The notes beneath the pieces were generated by a model that was not told the origin of the DNA, did no database searches, and saw only the letters and a program-made list of their open reading frames with translations. This document shows, piece after piece, positions 9,401 through 17,258 of a stretch of DNA of 64,000 nucleotides. Source of the stretch: Novosphingobium panipatense (GTDB lineage Bacteria > Pseudomonadota > Alphaproteobacteria > Sphingomonadales > Sphingomonadaceae); assembly GCF_002149965.1 (NCBI RefSeq), contig NZ_MSQB01000005.1, forward strand, positions 1 through 64,000. Reading direction: 5' to 3'. The position numbers and the translations under genes are program-made. The number at the start of each line of letters is the position of its first letter. Position 1 is the stretch's first letter.

Positions 9401-10615
9401 ATGACTCTACTCAACGACCAGTTCTTCGACAGCCTGGGCAGTTCCATCAAGGACACGCTCGAAGCCGATACGCTGCCCCCGGCCTGCTACACCGACGAGG
9501 AATTCCACCACTTCGAGAAGGCCGCGCTGTTCGAGCACGAATGGCTCTGCGTCGGCCGCGCCGAGTGGCTGGAGCAGCCCGGCGACTTCTTCACGGTGAC
9601 CCGCGCCGACGAGCCGATCATCGTCACCAAGACCCGCGACGGCACGGTCAAGGCGCTCTCGGCGGTGTGCCAGCACCGCGCCATGCTGGTGGCGGAAGGC
9701 CACGGCAATGCCCGCGCCTTCGTCTGCCCCTACCATCACTGGACCTACGACCTCGACGGCACGCTCGTCGGCGCCCCGGCGATGAACCGCACCTGCAATT
9801 TCGACAAGAAGGCCGCCAGCCTGCCCGAAATCCGCCACGAGATCTGGCACGGCTTCGTCTTCATCAACCTCGATCCCGCAGCCGAGCCGCTGACCCCGCG
9901 CCTTTCCGGGCTGGAGGAGGTCGTCGCCAACTACGACTTCGCCAGCCTGCGCGGCCCCCGTCCCGAGGAGGCCACCGTGTTTCCGTGGAACTGGAAGGTC
10001 ATGCTGGAAAACAACAACGACGGCTATCATGCCAGCCGCCTCCACGCCGGGCCGCTGCACGATTTCATCCCGAGCGGCCTTGCCAGCTTCCCGGACGTGC
10101 CGGAGGATTCGGCGGGCTACTACCGGCTCAACGGCACGCTCCACAAGAACGCCGCCTTCAACGCCACGCAGAAGTCCGTCTTCCCGGTGTTCCCGAAGCT
10201 CACCGAGGAAGAGCAGAACCGGCTCCTGTTCGTGAACCTGCCGCCCAGCCTCTCGCTGGTCGTGCTCAACGATACCGTGCTTTACCTCATCATGGACCCG
10301 CGCTCGGCCCAGTCGCACGCGCTGACGATCGGCACGCTGATGGTGCCCGAGGCGATGGACGATCCGCTGTTCGAACTGAAGATGAAGATGAACGACACGG
10401 CGGTCGAGGAAATCGTCAGCCAGGATTTCCACGTCGACGAATTGGTCCAGCAGGGTCTGCGCTCGAAGTTCGCGCCGCGCGGGCGCTATTCCTGGCAGGA
10501 AGGCGCCCAGCGCCTGCTCAACGTCTGGCTGGTCGAACGCTACCGCCGCGAATGGGACCGCCGCCGCGGGCCCCAGAAACCTTTGGCCGCGCCCGTCACG
10601 CGGCTGCGCGCCTGA
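9401..10615 (+). CDS. Rieske [2Fe-2S] aromatic-ring-hydroxylating oxygenase, alpha subunit
   Basis: This 404-residue enzyme has a Rieske domain with ligands Cys90, His92, Cys109 and His112 (CQH...CPYH). A catalytic domain follows with the mononuclear iron motif D207-x2-H210-x4-H215 within ENNNDGYHASRLH. Such subunits insert oxygen into aromatic rings or carry out O- or N-demethylation. No beta subunit, ferredoxin or reductase gene is nearby, so it is probably an alpha-only (homotrimer) enzyme using electron carriers encoded elsewhere. It is the first enzyme of a plus-strand series with VOC, DODA, amidase and TauD genes, which fits an aromatic degradation route. The exact substrate is unknown. 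Confidence 0.92.
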   Translation: MTLLNDQFFDSLGSSIKDTLEADTLPPACYTDEEFHHFEKAALFEHEWLCVGRAEWLEQPGDFFTVTRADEPIIVTKTRDGTVKALSAVCQHRAMLVAEGHGNARAFVCPYHHWTYDLDGTLVGAPAMNRTCNFDKKAASLPEIRHEIWHGFVFINLDPAAEPLTPRLSGLEEVVANYDFASLRGPRPEEATVFPWNWKVMLENNNDGYHASRLHAGPLHDFIPSGLASFPDVPEDSAGYYRLNGTLHKNAAFNATQKSVFPVFPKLTEEEQNRLLFVNLPPSLSLVVLNDTVLYLIMDPRSAQSHALTIGTLMVPEAMDDPLFELKMKMNDTAVEEIVSQDFHVDELVQQGLRSKFAPRGRYSWQEGAQRLLNVWLVERYRREWDRRRGPQKPLAAPVTRLRA

Positions 10616-10768
10616 TTCACAGGGTTTTACCGTCACCCATTCCCGACGGTCTGCGGCGTCCGGTCTCGTACCGGGCGCCGCCTTTTATTCAGCGGCGCGA
10701 GGAATCAACGATTCGTGCGCGGCATGGCGAGCGCGCTCTCAAGCGCCCGCTACCCCTTGCGTGTCAGC

Positions 10769-10874
10769 GGCGGCACCGGCCCACACCTCCACCCGACCTC
10801 CCTATGGGATAGGCTCTGGGAGGTCGGGTGGGGGTGTGGGCCGGTGCCGCCAAAATCCGCCTTTGGCGGATTTT
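10769..10874. repeat. Family 1 palindromic repeat, copy A (left hairpin missing)
   Basis: Arms at 10769-10802 and 10818-10851 are 34 bases each and match at 33 positions around a 15-base loop. A second perfect hairpin, AAAATCCGCC-TTT-GGCGGATTTT, follows at 10852-10874. It lies between the Rieske and VOC genes. It lacks the left-hand small hairpin seen in copies C and E. The AT-rich tail of the small hairpin could also stop transcription. Confidence 0.88.
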
Positions 10875-10898
10875 CGAACAACCCGGAGCCAAGACCAT

Positions 10899-11384
10899 AT
10901 GACCAACACCCTCATCTTCGTCGATTTTGCCACCGACGATCCCGCCAAGGCCGGTGAATTCTACGCCGAAGTCTTCGGCTGGGAGAACGATGCCCGCCCC
11001 CACGGCATCTACCACCGCATGGTTCCCGGCGGCTTCTTCCAGAACAAGGACGGGTCGGACAGCCAGATCGGCAACCTCCACCTCGGCGTGTTCGATGCCA
11101 ATAACGCCCGCCCGCATCCGAATCCCGAGGGCGTGGAGCCGCGCACGCTGTCCACCGAGGGCCGCAAGGCGCGGATCTGGGTGCTGATCGGCGACGACGA
11201 CAACGAAGACCGCATCCTTTCCACCGCCGAGAAGCTGGGCGGCAAGGTGCTCTGGCGCAATCACTACTGGAAAGAATTCAACGGCTACAACCACGCCTTC
11301 GCCGATCCCTGGGGCAACGAGATCATCCTCTGGGGCAAGGCAGGCGAGAACCCGCAGATTCCGGCCGACTACACCCGCGAGTAG
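10899..11384 (+). CDS. VOC (glyoxalase/extradiol dioxygenase fold) family protein
   Basis: This 161-residue protein has the vicinal-oxygen-chelate pattern: an N-terminal beta-strand and helix FVDFATDDPAKAGEFYAEVFGW, and a C-terminal half ending HAFADPWGNEIILWG with the usual Glu near residue 148. I chose the ATG at 10899 because CGGAG lies just upstream; the open frame further up runs through the palindromic repeat. It could be a small extradiol dioxygenase, isomerase or binding protein. The usual N-terminal metal His is not evident (FVDFATDD has Asp), so catalysis by metal is uncertain. The setting implies a role in the same degradation route as the Rieske oxygenase. Confidence 0.82.
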   Translation: MTNTLIFVDFATDDPAKAGEFYAEVFGWENDARPHGIYHRMVPGGFFQNKDGSDSQIGNLHLGVFDANNARPHPNPEGVEPRTLSTEGRKARIWVLIGDDDNEDRILSTAEKLGGKVLWRNHYWKEFNGYNHAFADPWGNEIILWGKAGENPQIPADYTRE

Positions 11385-11397
11385 CGGCGGTTTGCCC

Positions 11398-11428
11398 GGC
11401 GGCGCGACAAGTTCTTGTGCGCGCCGCC
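11398..11428 (+). terminator. GC-rich hairpin after the VOC gene
   Basis: GGCGGCGCG-ACAAG pairs with CTTGT-GCGCGCCGCC with one bulged base, 14 bases after the VOC stop. There is no T-run, so it may slow rather than stop transcription into the DODA gene. Confidence 0.35.
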
Positions 11429-11496
11429 GCAAGACCGCCCCGCCCCCTTCTCCATAGCCTGACCCCATCCAACCCGCACCCGGAGCCAGACCCGCA

Positions 11497-12279
11497 ATGA
11501 GCCGCCTTCCCATCGTTTTCTTCGGACATGGCAGCCCGATGGTGGCGCTGGAGAAAAGCCCCGTCACCCGCAGCTGGAACCAGATCGCGGGAAGTATCGG
11601 CAAGCCGCGCGCAATCCTGTGCATCTCGGCCCATTGGCAGACGCGGGGCACCGCCGTCACGGCGATGGCCCAGCCGCGCACGATCCACGATTTCGGCGCC
11701 TTCCCACAGGCCCTGTTCGACGTGCAGTACCCCGCCCCCGGCGACCCGGAACTGGCCGAACGCGTGCGCGAACTGCTGGAACCCATGCCGGTGAAGATGG
11801 ACGCCAACTGGGGGCTGGACCACGGCACCTGGTCGGTGCTCGTCCATGCCTATCCCGAGGCGGACGTGCCGGTGATCCAGCTGGGCATGGACCTTGGCAA
11901 GAGTCCGGCCGAGCACTGGCTGGTCGGCCGCATGCTGCGCCCGCTGCGCGACGAGGGCGTGCTGATCATGGGCACCGGCAATATCGTCCACAACCTGCCC
12001 GCCATGGACTGGGCCAATCCCGCCGGCGATCCCTATCCCTGGGCCGAGCGGTTCAATTCCACCATGTGCCGGGCGATTGCCTCGGACGATCCGCAGACCG
12101 TGATCGACTACGAGGCGCTGGGCGACGCCGCCCGGCTCTCCGTGCCCAGTTCCGACCATTTCCTGCCGCTGCTCTACGTCCTGGGCGCCCGCCACGAGGA
12201 CGAAGCCGCAACGTTCGAACCCGACTTCATCCAGCACAAGTCCCTCAGCATGACGAGCGTGCTGATCGGCGGCGCCTGA
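11497..12279 (+). CDS. ygiD: DODA-type (class III) extradiol ring-opening dioxygenase, YgiD family
   Basis: The 260-residue protein starts MSRLPIVFFGHGSPM, has SAHW at residues 44-47 and a later SSDHFLPLL segment. The histidines (H11, H46 and the one in SSDHF) are the metal ligands expected of the LigB/DODA fold. Family members cleave catechol-type rings, such as L-DOPA to 4,5-seco-DOPA, using non-haem iron or zinc. Length fits the YgiD family. It sits 112 bases after the VOC gene and 42 before the acetamidase gene, probably in one transcript. In this setting it may cleave the ring made by the Rieske oxygenase; the substrate is inferred only. Confidence 0.87.
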   Translation: MSRLPIVFFGHGSPMVALEKSPVTRSWNQIAGSIGKPRAILCISAHWQTRGTAVTAMAQPRTIHDFGAFPQALFDVQYPAPGDPELAERVRELLEPMPVKMDANWGLDHGTWSVLVHAYPEADVPVIQLGMDLGKSPAEHWLVGRMLRPLRDEGVLIMGTGNIVHNLPAMDWANPAGDPYPWAERFNSTMCRAIASDDPQTVIDYEALGDAARLSVPSSDHFLPLLYVLGARHEDEAATFEPDFIQHKSLSMTSVLIGGA

Positions 12280-12321
12280 AGCGCGCACGCCCCACCCCTT
12301 TCCTTCCCAACAGGAGTTCCG

Positions 12322-13419
12322 ATGGCACTGATCAGCCTTAAGCCCGAACCAGCCAGGGAGTCTGCCCTCCAGCCGACCGCCCTGCACCATCTTCGGGCGA
12401 CGCCGGAAACGGTACATTGGGGCTATTTCTCGCCCGAGATCAAACCCGCCCTCCATGTGAAAAGCGGCGACCTGATCCAGGCCCAGGCCGTGACCCATCA
12501 CGCGGGCGACGATCCCGAACTGATGTTCGACGACGACATCCGCCGCATCTTCACCGAGATCGACCCCGCCACCCGCGCGCCCGGCTGCCACATCATGACC
12601 GGCCCGATCTTCGTCGAAGGCGCGGAACCGGGCGACATGCTGGAAGTGCGCTATCTCTCGATGCGCCCGCGCTTCAACTACGGGTCGAACCTGGCCGCCA
12701 ACTGGGGCCATCTCTACCAGGAATTCGGCGAGACCGAGCGGGTGACGATCTACAAGATCGATCCCAACGCCAATACCGCCAGCGCGCTCTACGCCTATGA
12801 CGTGGACGAGAAATACGTCGTCCCCGGCCGCATCACCCATTGCCCGGAATGCGACCGCTCCACCGCGCTGCCCGGCATCACCATCCCGGCCCGCCCGCAC
12901 CTCGGCACCGCAGGCGTCGCGCCTGCCGTCAACGCGGCGGTGAGCACGATCCCCCCCGGCCTCCACGGCGGCAATATCGACAACTGGCGCATCGGCGCGG
13001 GTGCGACGATGTACTACCCGGTGCAGGTCAAGGGCGGCCTGTTCTCGATCGGCGACCCTCACATCAGCCAGGGTGACGGCGAGATCAGCGGCACCGCCAT
13101 CGAAGCCTCGCTGGACGTCCTGTTCCAGATCGTCCTGCGCAAGGATTTCCAGTTCCCCTCTCCCCTGCTGGAGACGCCGGACTGCTGGATCGTCCATGGC
13201 TTCGGCGAGAATCTCGACAAGGCGATGAAGTCCGCCTCGATGGACATGCTCCACCTCCTCACCGAGCATCAGGGCCTGTCCCGCAACGACGGCTATTCGC
13301 TGATGAGCGTCGCCGCCGATTTCGGCGTGACCCAAGTGGTCGATGGCACCCAGGGCATCCACTGCCGCATCGAGCGCCGCATCTTCCCCGAGAAGGGCAG
13401 TATCCGCGATCCCGAATAA
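12322..13419 (+). CDS. Acetamidase/formamidase family amidohydrolase
   Basis: This 365-residue protein matches the FmdA/AmdA family, with the N-terminal VHWGYFSPEIKPAL segment, MTGPIFVEGAEPGDMLEV in the first third, PARPHLGTAGVAP in the middle and GDPHISQGDGEISGTAIE near residue 245. Family enzymes hydrolyse formamide, acetamide and similar amides to the acid and ammonia. The start has an ACAGGAGTTCCG ribosome site. In this cluster it could remove an amide group from a ring-cleavage product, or release nitrogen, but no substrate can be assigned. A family 1 repeat follows immediately and may end the transcript. Confidence 0.88.
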   Translation: MALISLKPEPARESALQPTALHHLRATPETVHWGYFSPEIKPALHVKSGDLIQAQAVTHHAGDDPELMFDDDIRRIFTEIDPATRAPGCHIMTGPIFVEGAEPGDMLEVRYLSMRPRFNYGSNLAANWGHLYQEFGETERVTIYKIDPNANTASALYAYDVDEKYVVPGRITHCPECDRSTALPGITIPARPHLGTAGVAPAVNAAVSTIPPGLHGGNIDNWRIGAGATMYYPVQVKGGLFSIGDPHISQGDGEISGTAIEASLDVLFQIVLRKDFQFPSPLLETPDCWIVHGFGENLDKAMKSASMDMLHLLTEHQGLSRNDGYSLMSVAADFGVTQVVDGTQGIHCRIERRIFPEKGSIRDPE

Positions 13420-13429
13420 GCGTCTGATT

Positions 13430-13565
13430 CGAAATTCGCGGAAGAGCGAATTTCGGTTCGGCACCGGCCCTCTCCCCCACCCGACCTCCCGATGACAGTA
13501 CCCTATGGGAGGTCGGGTGGGGGAGAGGGCCGGTGCCGAACGATCCGAAACGATAGTTTCGGATC
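13430..13565. repeat. Family 1 palindromic repeat, copy B
   Basis: Perfect 34-base arms at 13457-13490 and 13507-13540 enclose a 16-base loop. They are flanked by two further perfect 10-bp hairpins, CGAAATTCGC (13430) with GCGAATTTCG (13446), and GATCCGAAAC (13542) with GTTTCGGATC (13556). The small-hairpin sequences differ from other copies although their arrangement is the same. It lies between the acetamidase and TauD genes. Confidence 0.9.
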
Positions 13566-13651
13566 AGACATTGAAACGCCCGAACGCGCCGGACGCGGGA
13601 GCCCTCACCCTGCGTCCGGTGCGTGCCCATGACGAGAATCGGAGCCCGACG

Positions 13652-14464
13652 ATGGGTTATGAACTGATCGATGTCCGCCCCCTGACCAAGCGCATCGGCG
13701 CGGAGATCTTCGGCGTCGACTTGCGCCAGCCGCTGGGCAACCAGGCCTTCGCGGAAATCCACGACGCCCTGATGAAGCACCAGGTGGTGTTCTTCCGCGA
13801 TCAGGACATCGATCACGAGGCGCACAAGGCGCTGGGCCGCGCCTTCGGGCAGCTTGCGATCCATTCCGGGGTCGCGGGCCTGCCCGATCATCCCGAAGTC
13901 GTAGCGATTCATGCCGATGAGAACTCGAAATTCGTCGCGGGCGAGAACTGGCATTCGGACCTTTCCGCCGATGCCGAACCGCCGATGGGCTCGATCCTGC
14001 ACATCCACACCCTGCCCGAGCACGGCGGCGATACGCTGTTCGCCAGCATGTATGCCGCCTACGACGCGCTTTCCCCGGCGATGAAGGCCTTCCTCGATCC
14101 GCTGACCGCCGTTCATGACGCCAACCACGTCTACAAGGCGATCTTCCCGGATTCGACCAAGACCTACCCCTGCAATTCGCACCCGGTGATCCGCACCCAT
14201 CCGGTGACTGGGCGCAAGCTGCTCTTCGTGAATTCTTCCTACACCACGAAGATCAACGAGCTTTCCGGTCCCGAGAGCAAGGCCGTGCTCGATTTCCTGT
14301 TCGACCATGTGAAGGACGCGAACTTCCACGTCCGCTTCCGCTGGCAGAAGAACTCGGTGGCCTTCTGGGACAACCGCTGCACCCAGCATTTCGCGGTCTG
14401 GGACTATTTCCCGGACGTCCGCTCCGGCTTCCGCGTGACCGTGGCGGGCGACCGGCCATTCTGA
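13652..14464 (+). CDS. TauD/TfdA family Fe(II)/2-oxoglutarate dioxygenase
   Basis: The 270-residue protein carries the iron triad H101-x-D103 (ENWHSDLS) and H246, with R257 placed as the 2-oxoglutarate-binding Arg of TauD. Length is close to taurine dioxygenase. Family enzymes hydroxylate a carbon next to a sulfonate, ether or amine group, releasing sulfite or an aldehyde. The ATG at 13652 has GGAG upstream; the longer frame runs into the palindromic repeat. With a TauE/SafE exporter at the other end of the region, release and export of sulfite is a tempting but unproven reading; TfdA-like ether cleavage is equally possible. Confidence 0.88.
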   Translation: MGYELIDVRPLTKRIGAEIFGVDLRQPLGNQAFAEIHDALMKHQVVFFRDQDIDHEAHKALGRAFGQLAIHSGVAGLPDHPEVVAIHADENSKFVAGENWHSDLSADAEPPMGSILHIHTLPEHGGDTLFASMYAAYDALSPAMKAFLDPLTAVHDANHVYKAIFPDSTKTYPCNSHPVIRTHPVTGRKLLFVNSSYTTKINELSGPESKAVLDFLFDHVKDANFHVRFRWQKNSVAFWDNRCTQHFAVWDYFPDVRSGFRVTVAGDRPF

Positions 14465-14472
14465 TTCCCCGC

Positions 14473-15717
14473 ATGAAGCTGCGCCCGCTGCTTGCCCTTT
14501 CGGCAATGCTCGCGGTCACGCCCGCGCTGGCCGCTTCCCCGGCGGACGTGCTGAAAGGCGAACTCGACGCCATGGTCGCGGCGGGCGAGCTGCCGCAGGC
14601 GCTGGTGCTGATCGAGCAGCACGGCAAGCCGCTGGTGGAAGTCGCCACCGGCTATGCCGATATCGAGAGCCGCAAGCCGATCGCGCGCGATGCGATCTTC
14701 CGGCTCTATTCTATGTCCAAGCCGATCACTTCGGTCGGCGTGCTGATGCTGGCCGAACAGGGCAAGCTCGCCCTCACCGATCCGCTAGGCCGATACCTGC
14801 CGGAAATGGCCGACCTACGCGTCTGGGACGGCAGCGCGGCTGCGAACACGGATCCCGCGACGCGCCCGGTCACGATCGAGGACCTGCTGCTCCACCGCTC
14901 CGGCCTCACGTATGAATTCATGGGCGATACCCCGGTCCAGCGCTGGTATCGCGAAAACGGGGTGGCCCGCGCCACGGCCGTTGCCAGCTCTGGCATGCAG
15001 GTGCCGCCCGCCGCCACGCTGGACGAACTCGTCGCCCGCCTCGGCAAGGCGCCCCTGCTCCACCAGCCGGGCGCGCGGTTCAGCTACGGCTTTTCCACCA
15101 CCGTCCTCGGCGCGGTGATCGAGCGCGTCTCGGGCGAGAGCCTCGATGCCTTTCTGAAGTCCCGCATCTTCTCTCCGCTGGAGATGAAGGACACCGCTTT
15201 CGTCGTCAGCGACGCGCAGGCACCGCGCCTCGTCACCGGCTATGCCGCAACCGCCGCGGGCCTCAGGGCGGTGGACCGCCCGGAAGCGTCCGAATACCGC
15301 GATCCCACCCGCCTGCGCGACGGCGGCGGCGCTCTGGCCGGAACGCTGGAGGACTATCGCCACTTCGCCGAAATGCTGGCCGGTCGCGGTGTGTGGCACG
15401 GCAGGCGGCTGCTCCGGGCGGAGACCGTGGAGGCCCTGTTCACCCCGCGCCTGCGCACCGGGGGCGGCGAGCACCTGGATGCGCCTTTCGGCTACGGCCT
15501 CGCCATCGGCGATGCGGGCACCGAGGCGCGCGGCGGCCTGCCGGTGGGCGCGGGAAGCTGGTCCGGCTCGGCCAATACCTACTTCTTCGCGGACCCGGCG
15601 CACGATGTGGTGGCGATCCTGATGACCAACGAACTCACCCCCGGCCCTTCCGAGGCCCGCACCTGGAAACTGCGCGAGGCGCTGAACCGGGCCGCTCTGG
15701 CGGCGATGAGGCGCTGA
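14473..15717 (+). CDS. Serine hydrolase of the beta-lactamase (class C/esterase family VIII) fold
   Basis: This 414-residue precursor has a signal peptide (MKLRPLLALSAMLAVTPALA). The catalytic S80-x-x-K83 lies in LYSMSKPITSVG, and Tyr205 in FSYGFSTTVLG fits the second motif. It is therefore a periplasmic or secreted esterase, or a beta-lactamase-like hydrolase, more probably an esterase given the YGF in place of YxN. It begins only 8 bases after the TauD gene, so the two are probably cotranscribed, and ends at a family 1 repeat. It may unmask the substrate of the pathway by ester hydrolysis. Confidence 0.88.
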   Translation: MKLRPLLALSAMLAVTPALAASPADVLKGELDAMVAAGELPQALVLIEQHGKPLVEVATGYADIESRKPIARDAIFRLYSMSKPITSVGVLMLAEQGKLALTDPLGRYLPEMADLRVWDGSAAANTDPATRPVTIEDLLLHRSGLTYEFMGDTPVQRWYRENGVARATAVASSGMQVPPAATLDELVARLGKAPLLHQPGARFSYGFSTTVLGAVIERVSGESLDAFLKSRIFSPLEMKDTAFVVSDAQAPRLVTGYAATAAGLRAVDRPEASEYRDPTRLRDGGGALAGTLEDYRHFAEMLAGRGVWHGRRLLRAETVEALFTPRLRTGGGEHLDAPFGYGLAIGDAGTEARGGLPVGAGSWSGSANTYFFADPAHDVVAILMTNELTPGPSEARTWKLREALNRAALAAMRR

Positions 15718-15723
15718 GAGCCC

Positions 15724-15864
15724 GTTTGAAAAATGCCCAAAAGGGCATTTTTGTGCGGCACCGGCCCACGCCCCCACCCTACCACCCAACGGTAGTATCC
15801 TGCGGGTGGTAGGGTGGGGGCGTGGGCCGGTGCCGCAAAATTCGCATTCCGCGAATTTTCAAAC
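15724..15864. repeat. Family 1 palindromic repeat, copy C (full length)
   Basis: A complete 141-bp copy. The ends GTTTGAAAA (15724) and TTTTCAAAC (15856) are inverted. A left hairpin AAAAATGCCC-AAAA-GGGCATTTTT (15729-15752), perfect 33-base central arms (15755-15787 and 15804-15836), and a right hairpin AAAATTCGC-ATTCC-GCGAATTTT (15837-15859) follow in order. It sits between the serine hydrolase and chaA genes. Confidence 0.92.
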
Positions 15865-15930
15865 AGTCTCTGAAATAACAAATAACAGGCGAAACGTGGT
15901 CCTTCGCCCGATTTTCCGTATAGTGCCCGG

Positions 15931-17076
15931 ATGAGCGACCAGACCCCCGCCGCCCATCCTTCCCACTTGGCCCAAATCGGGGGCCAAAAACCGGTCAAGC
16001 CCGCCACCTTCCCCTGTTTCGCCCTGGCGCCATGGGCGATCGTGGTGCCCTTCCTTGCGCTTGCGGCCATAGCGCTCGGCAAACCCGCCTCGATCGCGAT
16101 GGCGGTGCTGATCGCGGTGGTGCTCGGCGCGGCGATCATGGCGGCGGTCTATCACGCCGAAGTCATCGCCCACCGGGTCGGCGAACCGTTCGGAACCCTG
16201 ATCCTGGCCTTCGCGGTGACCGTGATCGAAACTTCGCTGATCGTCTCGATCATGCTGAGCGAGGGCGTCGGCGCGCAGGCGCTGGCGCGGGATACGGTGT
16301 TCGCGGCGGTGATGATCACCATCAACGGCATCGTCGGCGTCTGCCTGCTGCTGGGCGGGGGACGCCATCACGAACAGGGCTACACCCAGTCCGGCGTCAA
16401 CCACGGGCTGGCGATCCTGGCCACGCTCTCCGTCCTCACCCTGGTGATGCCCAACTTCACCACCAGCGAGATGGGCCCGTTCTACAACGACAAGCAGCTG
16501 ATCTTCGTCGCCGTGGATGCGCTGATGCTCTACGGCACCTTCGTCGTCGCCCAGACCATCCGCCACCGCGATCACTTCCTCTATCCCGAGGAAGCGGACG
16601 GCACGCATGACACGGTTCCCCCTGCCAAGGCGGTGGCCGCCGGGGTGATGCTGGTGGTCGCGCTGGTGGCGGTCGTCCTGCTGGCCAAGGCGCTCTCGCC
16701 CTCGATCGAGGCCGGGGTGGCGGCCATCGGCGCCCCGCCCGCAACGGTGGGCATCATCATCGCCGCGCTGGTCCTCGCCCCGGAAAGCCTCGCCGCCCTT
16801 AGCGCCGCGCGCGCCAACCGGGTGCAGACCAGCCTCAATCTCGCGATCGGATCGGCGCTGGCCACGATCGGCCTCACCATCCCGGCCGTGGCCATCGCCT
16901 CGATGTACATGGGGCTGGACCTCGAACTCGGCCTCTCGTTCAAGTCGATCGCGCTGCTGGGCCTCACCCTGCTGGTGGCGACGATGACGCTGAGCACCGG
17001 CCGGACCACGCTCGTGCAGGGCATGGTCCACCTGGTGATCTTCTCGACCTACCTGTTCACGACGCTGGTGCCGTAA
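15931..17076 (+). CDS. chaA: Ca2+(Na+)/H+ antiporter, ChaA type
   Basis: The 381-residue membrane protein has about eleven hydrophobic segments. The two characteristic alpha repeats carry acidic residues in the membrane: VIAHRVGEPFGTLILAFAVTVIE near residues 75-95 and LVLAPESLAALSAARANRVQTS in the second half. These are hallmarks of the cation/H+ exchangers of the ChaA family, which expel calcium, sodium or potassium in exchange for protons at the inner membrane. It is a separate unit, bounded by repeats on both sides. It is probably a housekeeping ion-balance gene rather than part of the catabolic set. Confidence 0.9.
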   Translation: MSDQTPAAHPSHLAQIGGQKPVKPATFPCFALAPWAIVVPFLALAAIALGKPASIAMAVLIAVVLGAAIMAAVYHAEVIAHRVGEPFGTLILAFAVTVIETSLIVSIMLSEGVGAQALARDTVFAAVMITINGIVGVCLLLGGGRHHEQGYTQSGVNHGLAILATLSVLTLVMPNFTTSEMGPFYNDKQLIFVAVDALMLYGTFVVAQTIRHRDHFLYPEEADGTHDTVPPAKAVAAGVMLVVALVAVVLLAKALSPSIEAGVAAIGAPPATVGIIIAALVLAPESLAALSAARANRVQTSLNLAIGSALATIGLTIPAVAIASMYMGLDLELGLSFKSIALLGLTLLVATMTLSTGRTTLVQGMVHLVIFSTYLFTTLVP

Positions 17077-17132
17077 GGGCGGGCGCCTCATCCGGCTCTT
17101 CCGCGTCGAACGATACCTTGCGTGAAAAGCCC

Positions 17133-17225
17133 ACGTCATCCTGAACTTGTTTCAGGATCCATTTCGCCGATCAGACCGATGGTCTCGGCTGCGCGATGGA
17201 TCCTGAAACAAGTTCAGGATGACGT
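17133..17225. repeat. Family 2 inverted repeat, copy 1
   Basis: Perfect 30-base arms at 17133-17162 and 17196-17225, built on GTCATCCTGAAC and GTTTCAGGATCCAT, enclose a 33-base unique loop. It lies between the convergent chaA and acyl-CoA synthetase genes and may act as a two-way terminator. Two further copies lie at 35999 and 50862. Confidence 0.9.
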
Positions 17226-17258
17226 TGCGTCACGGACGAAGCAGCCTGCCCCGCCCCA

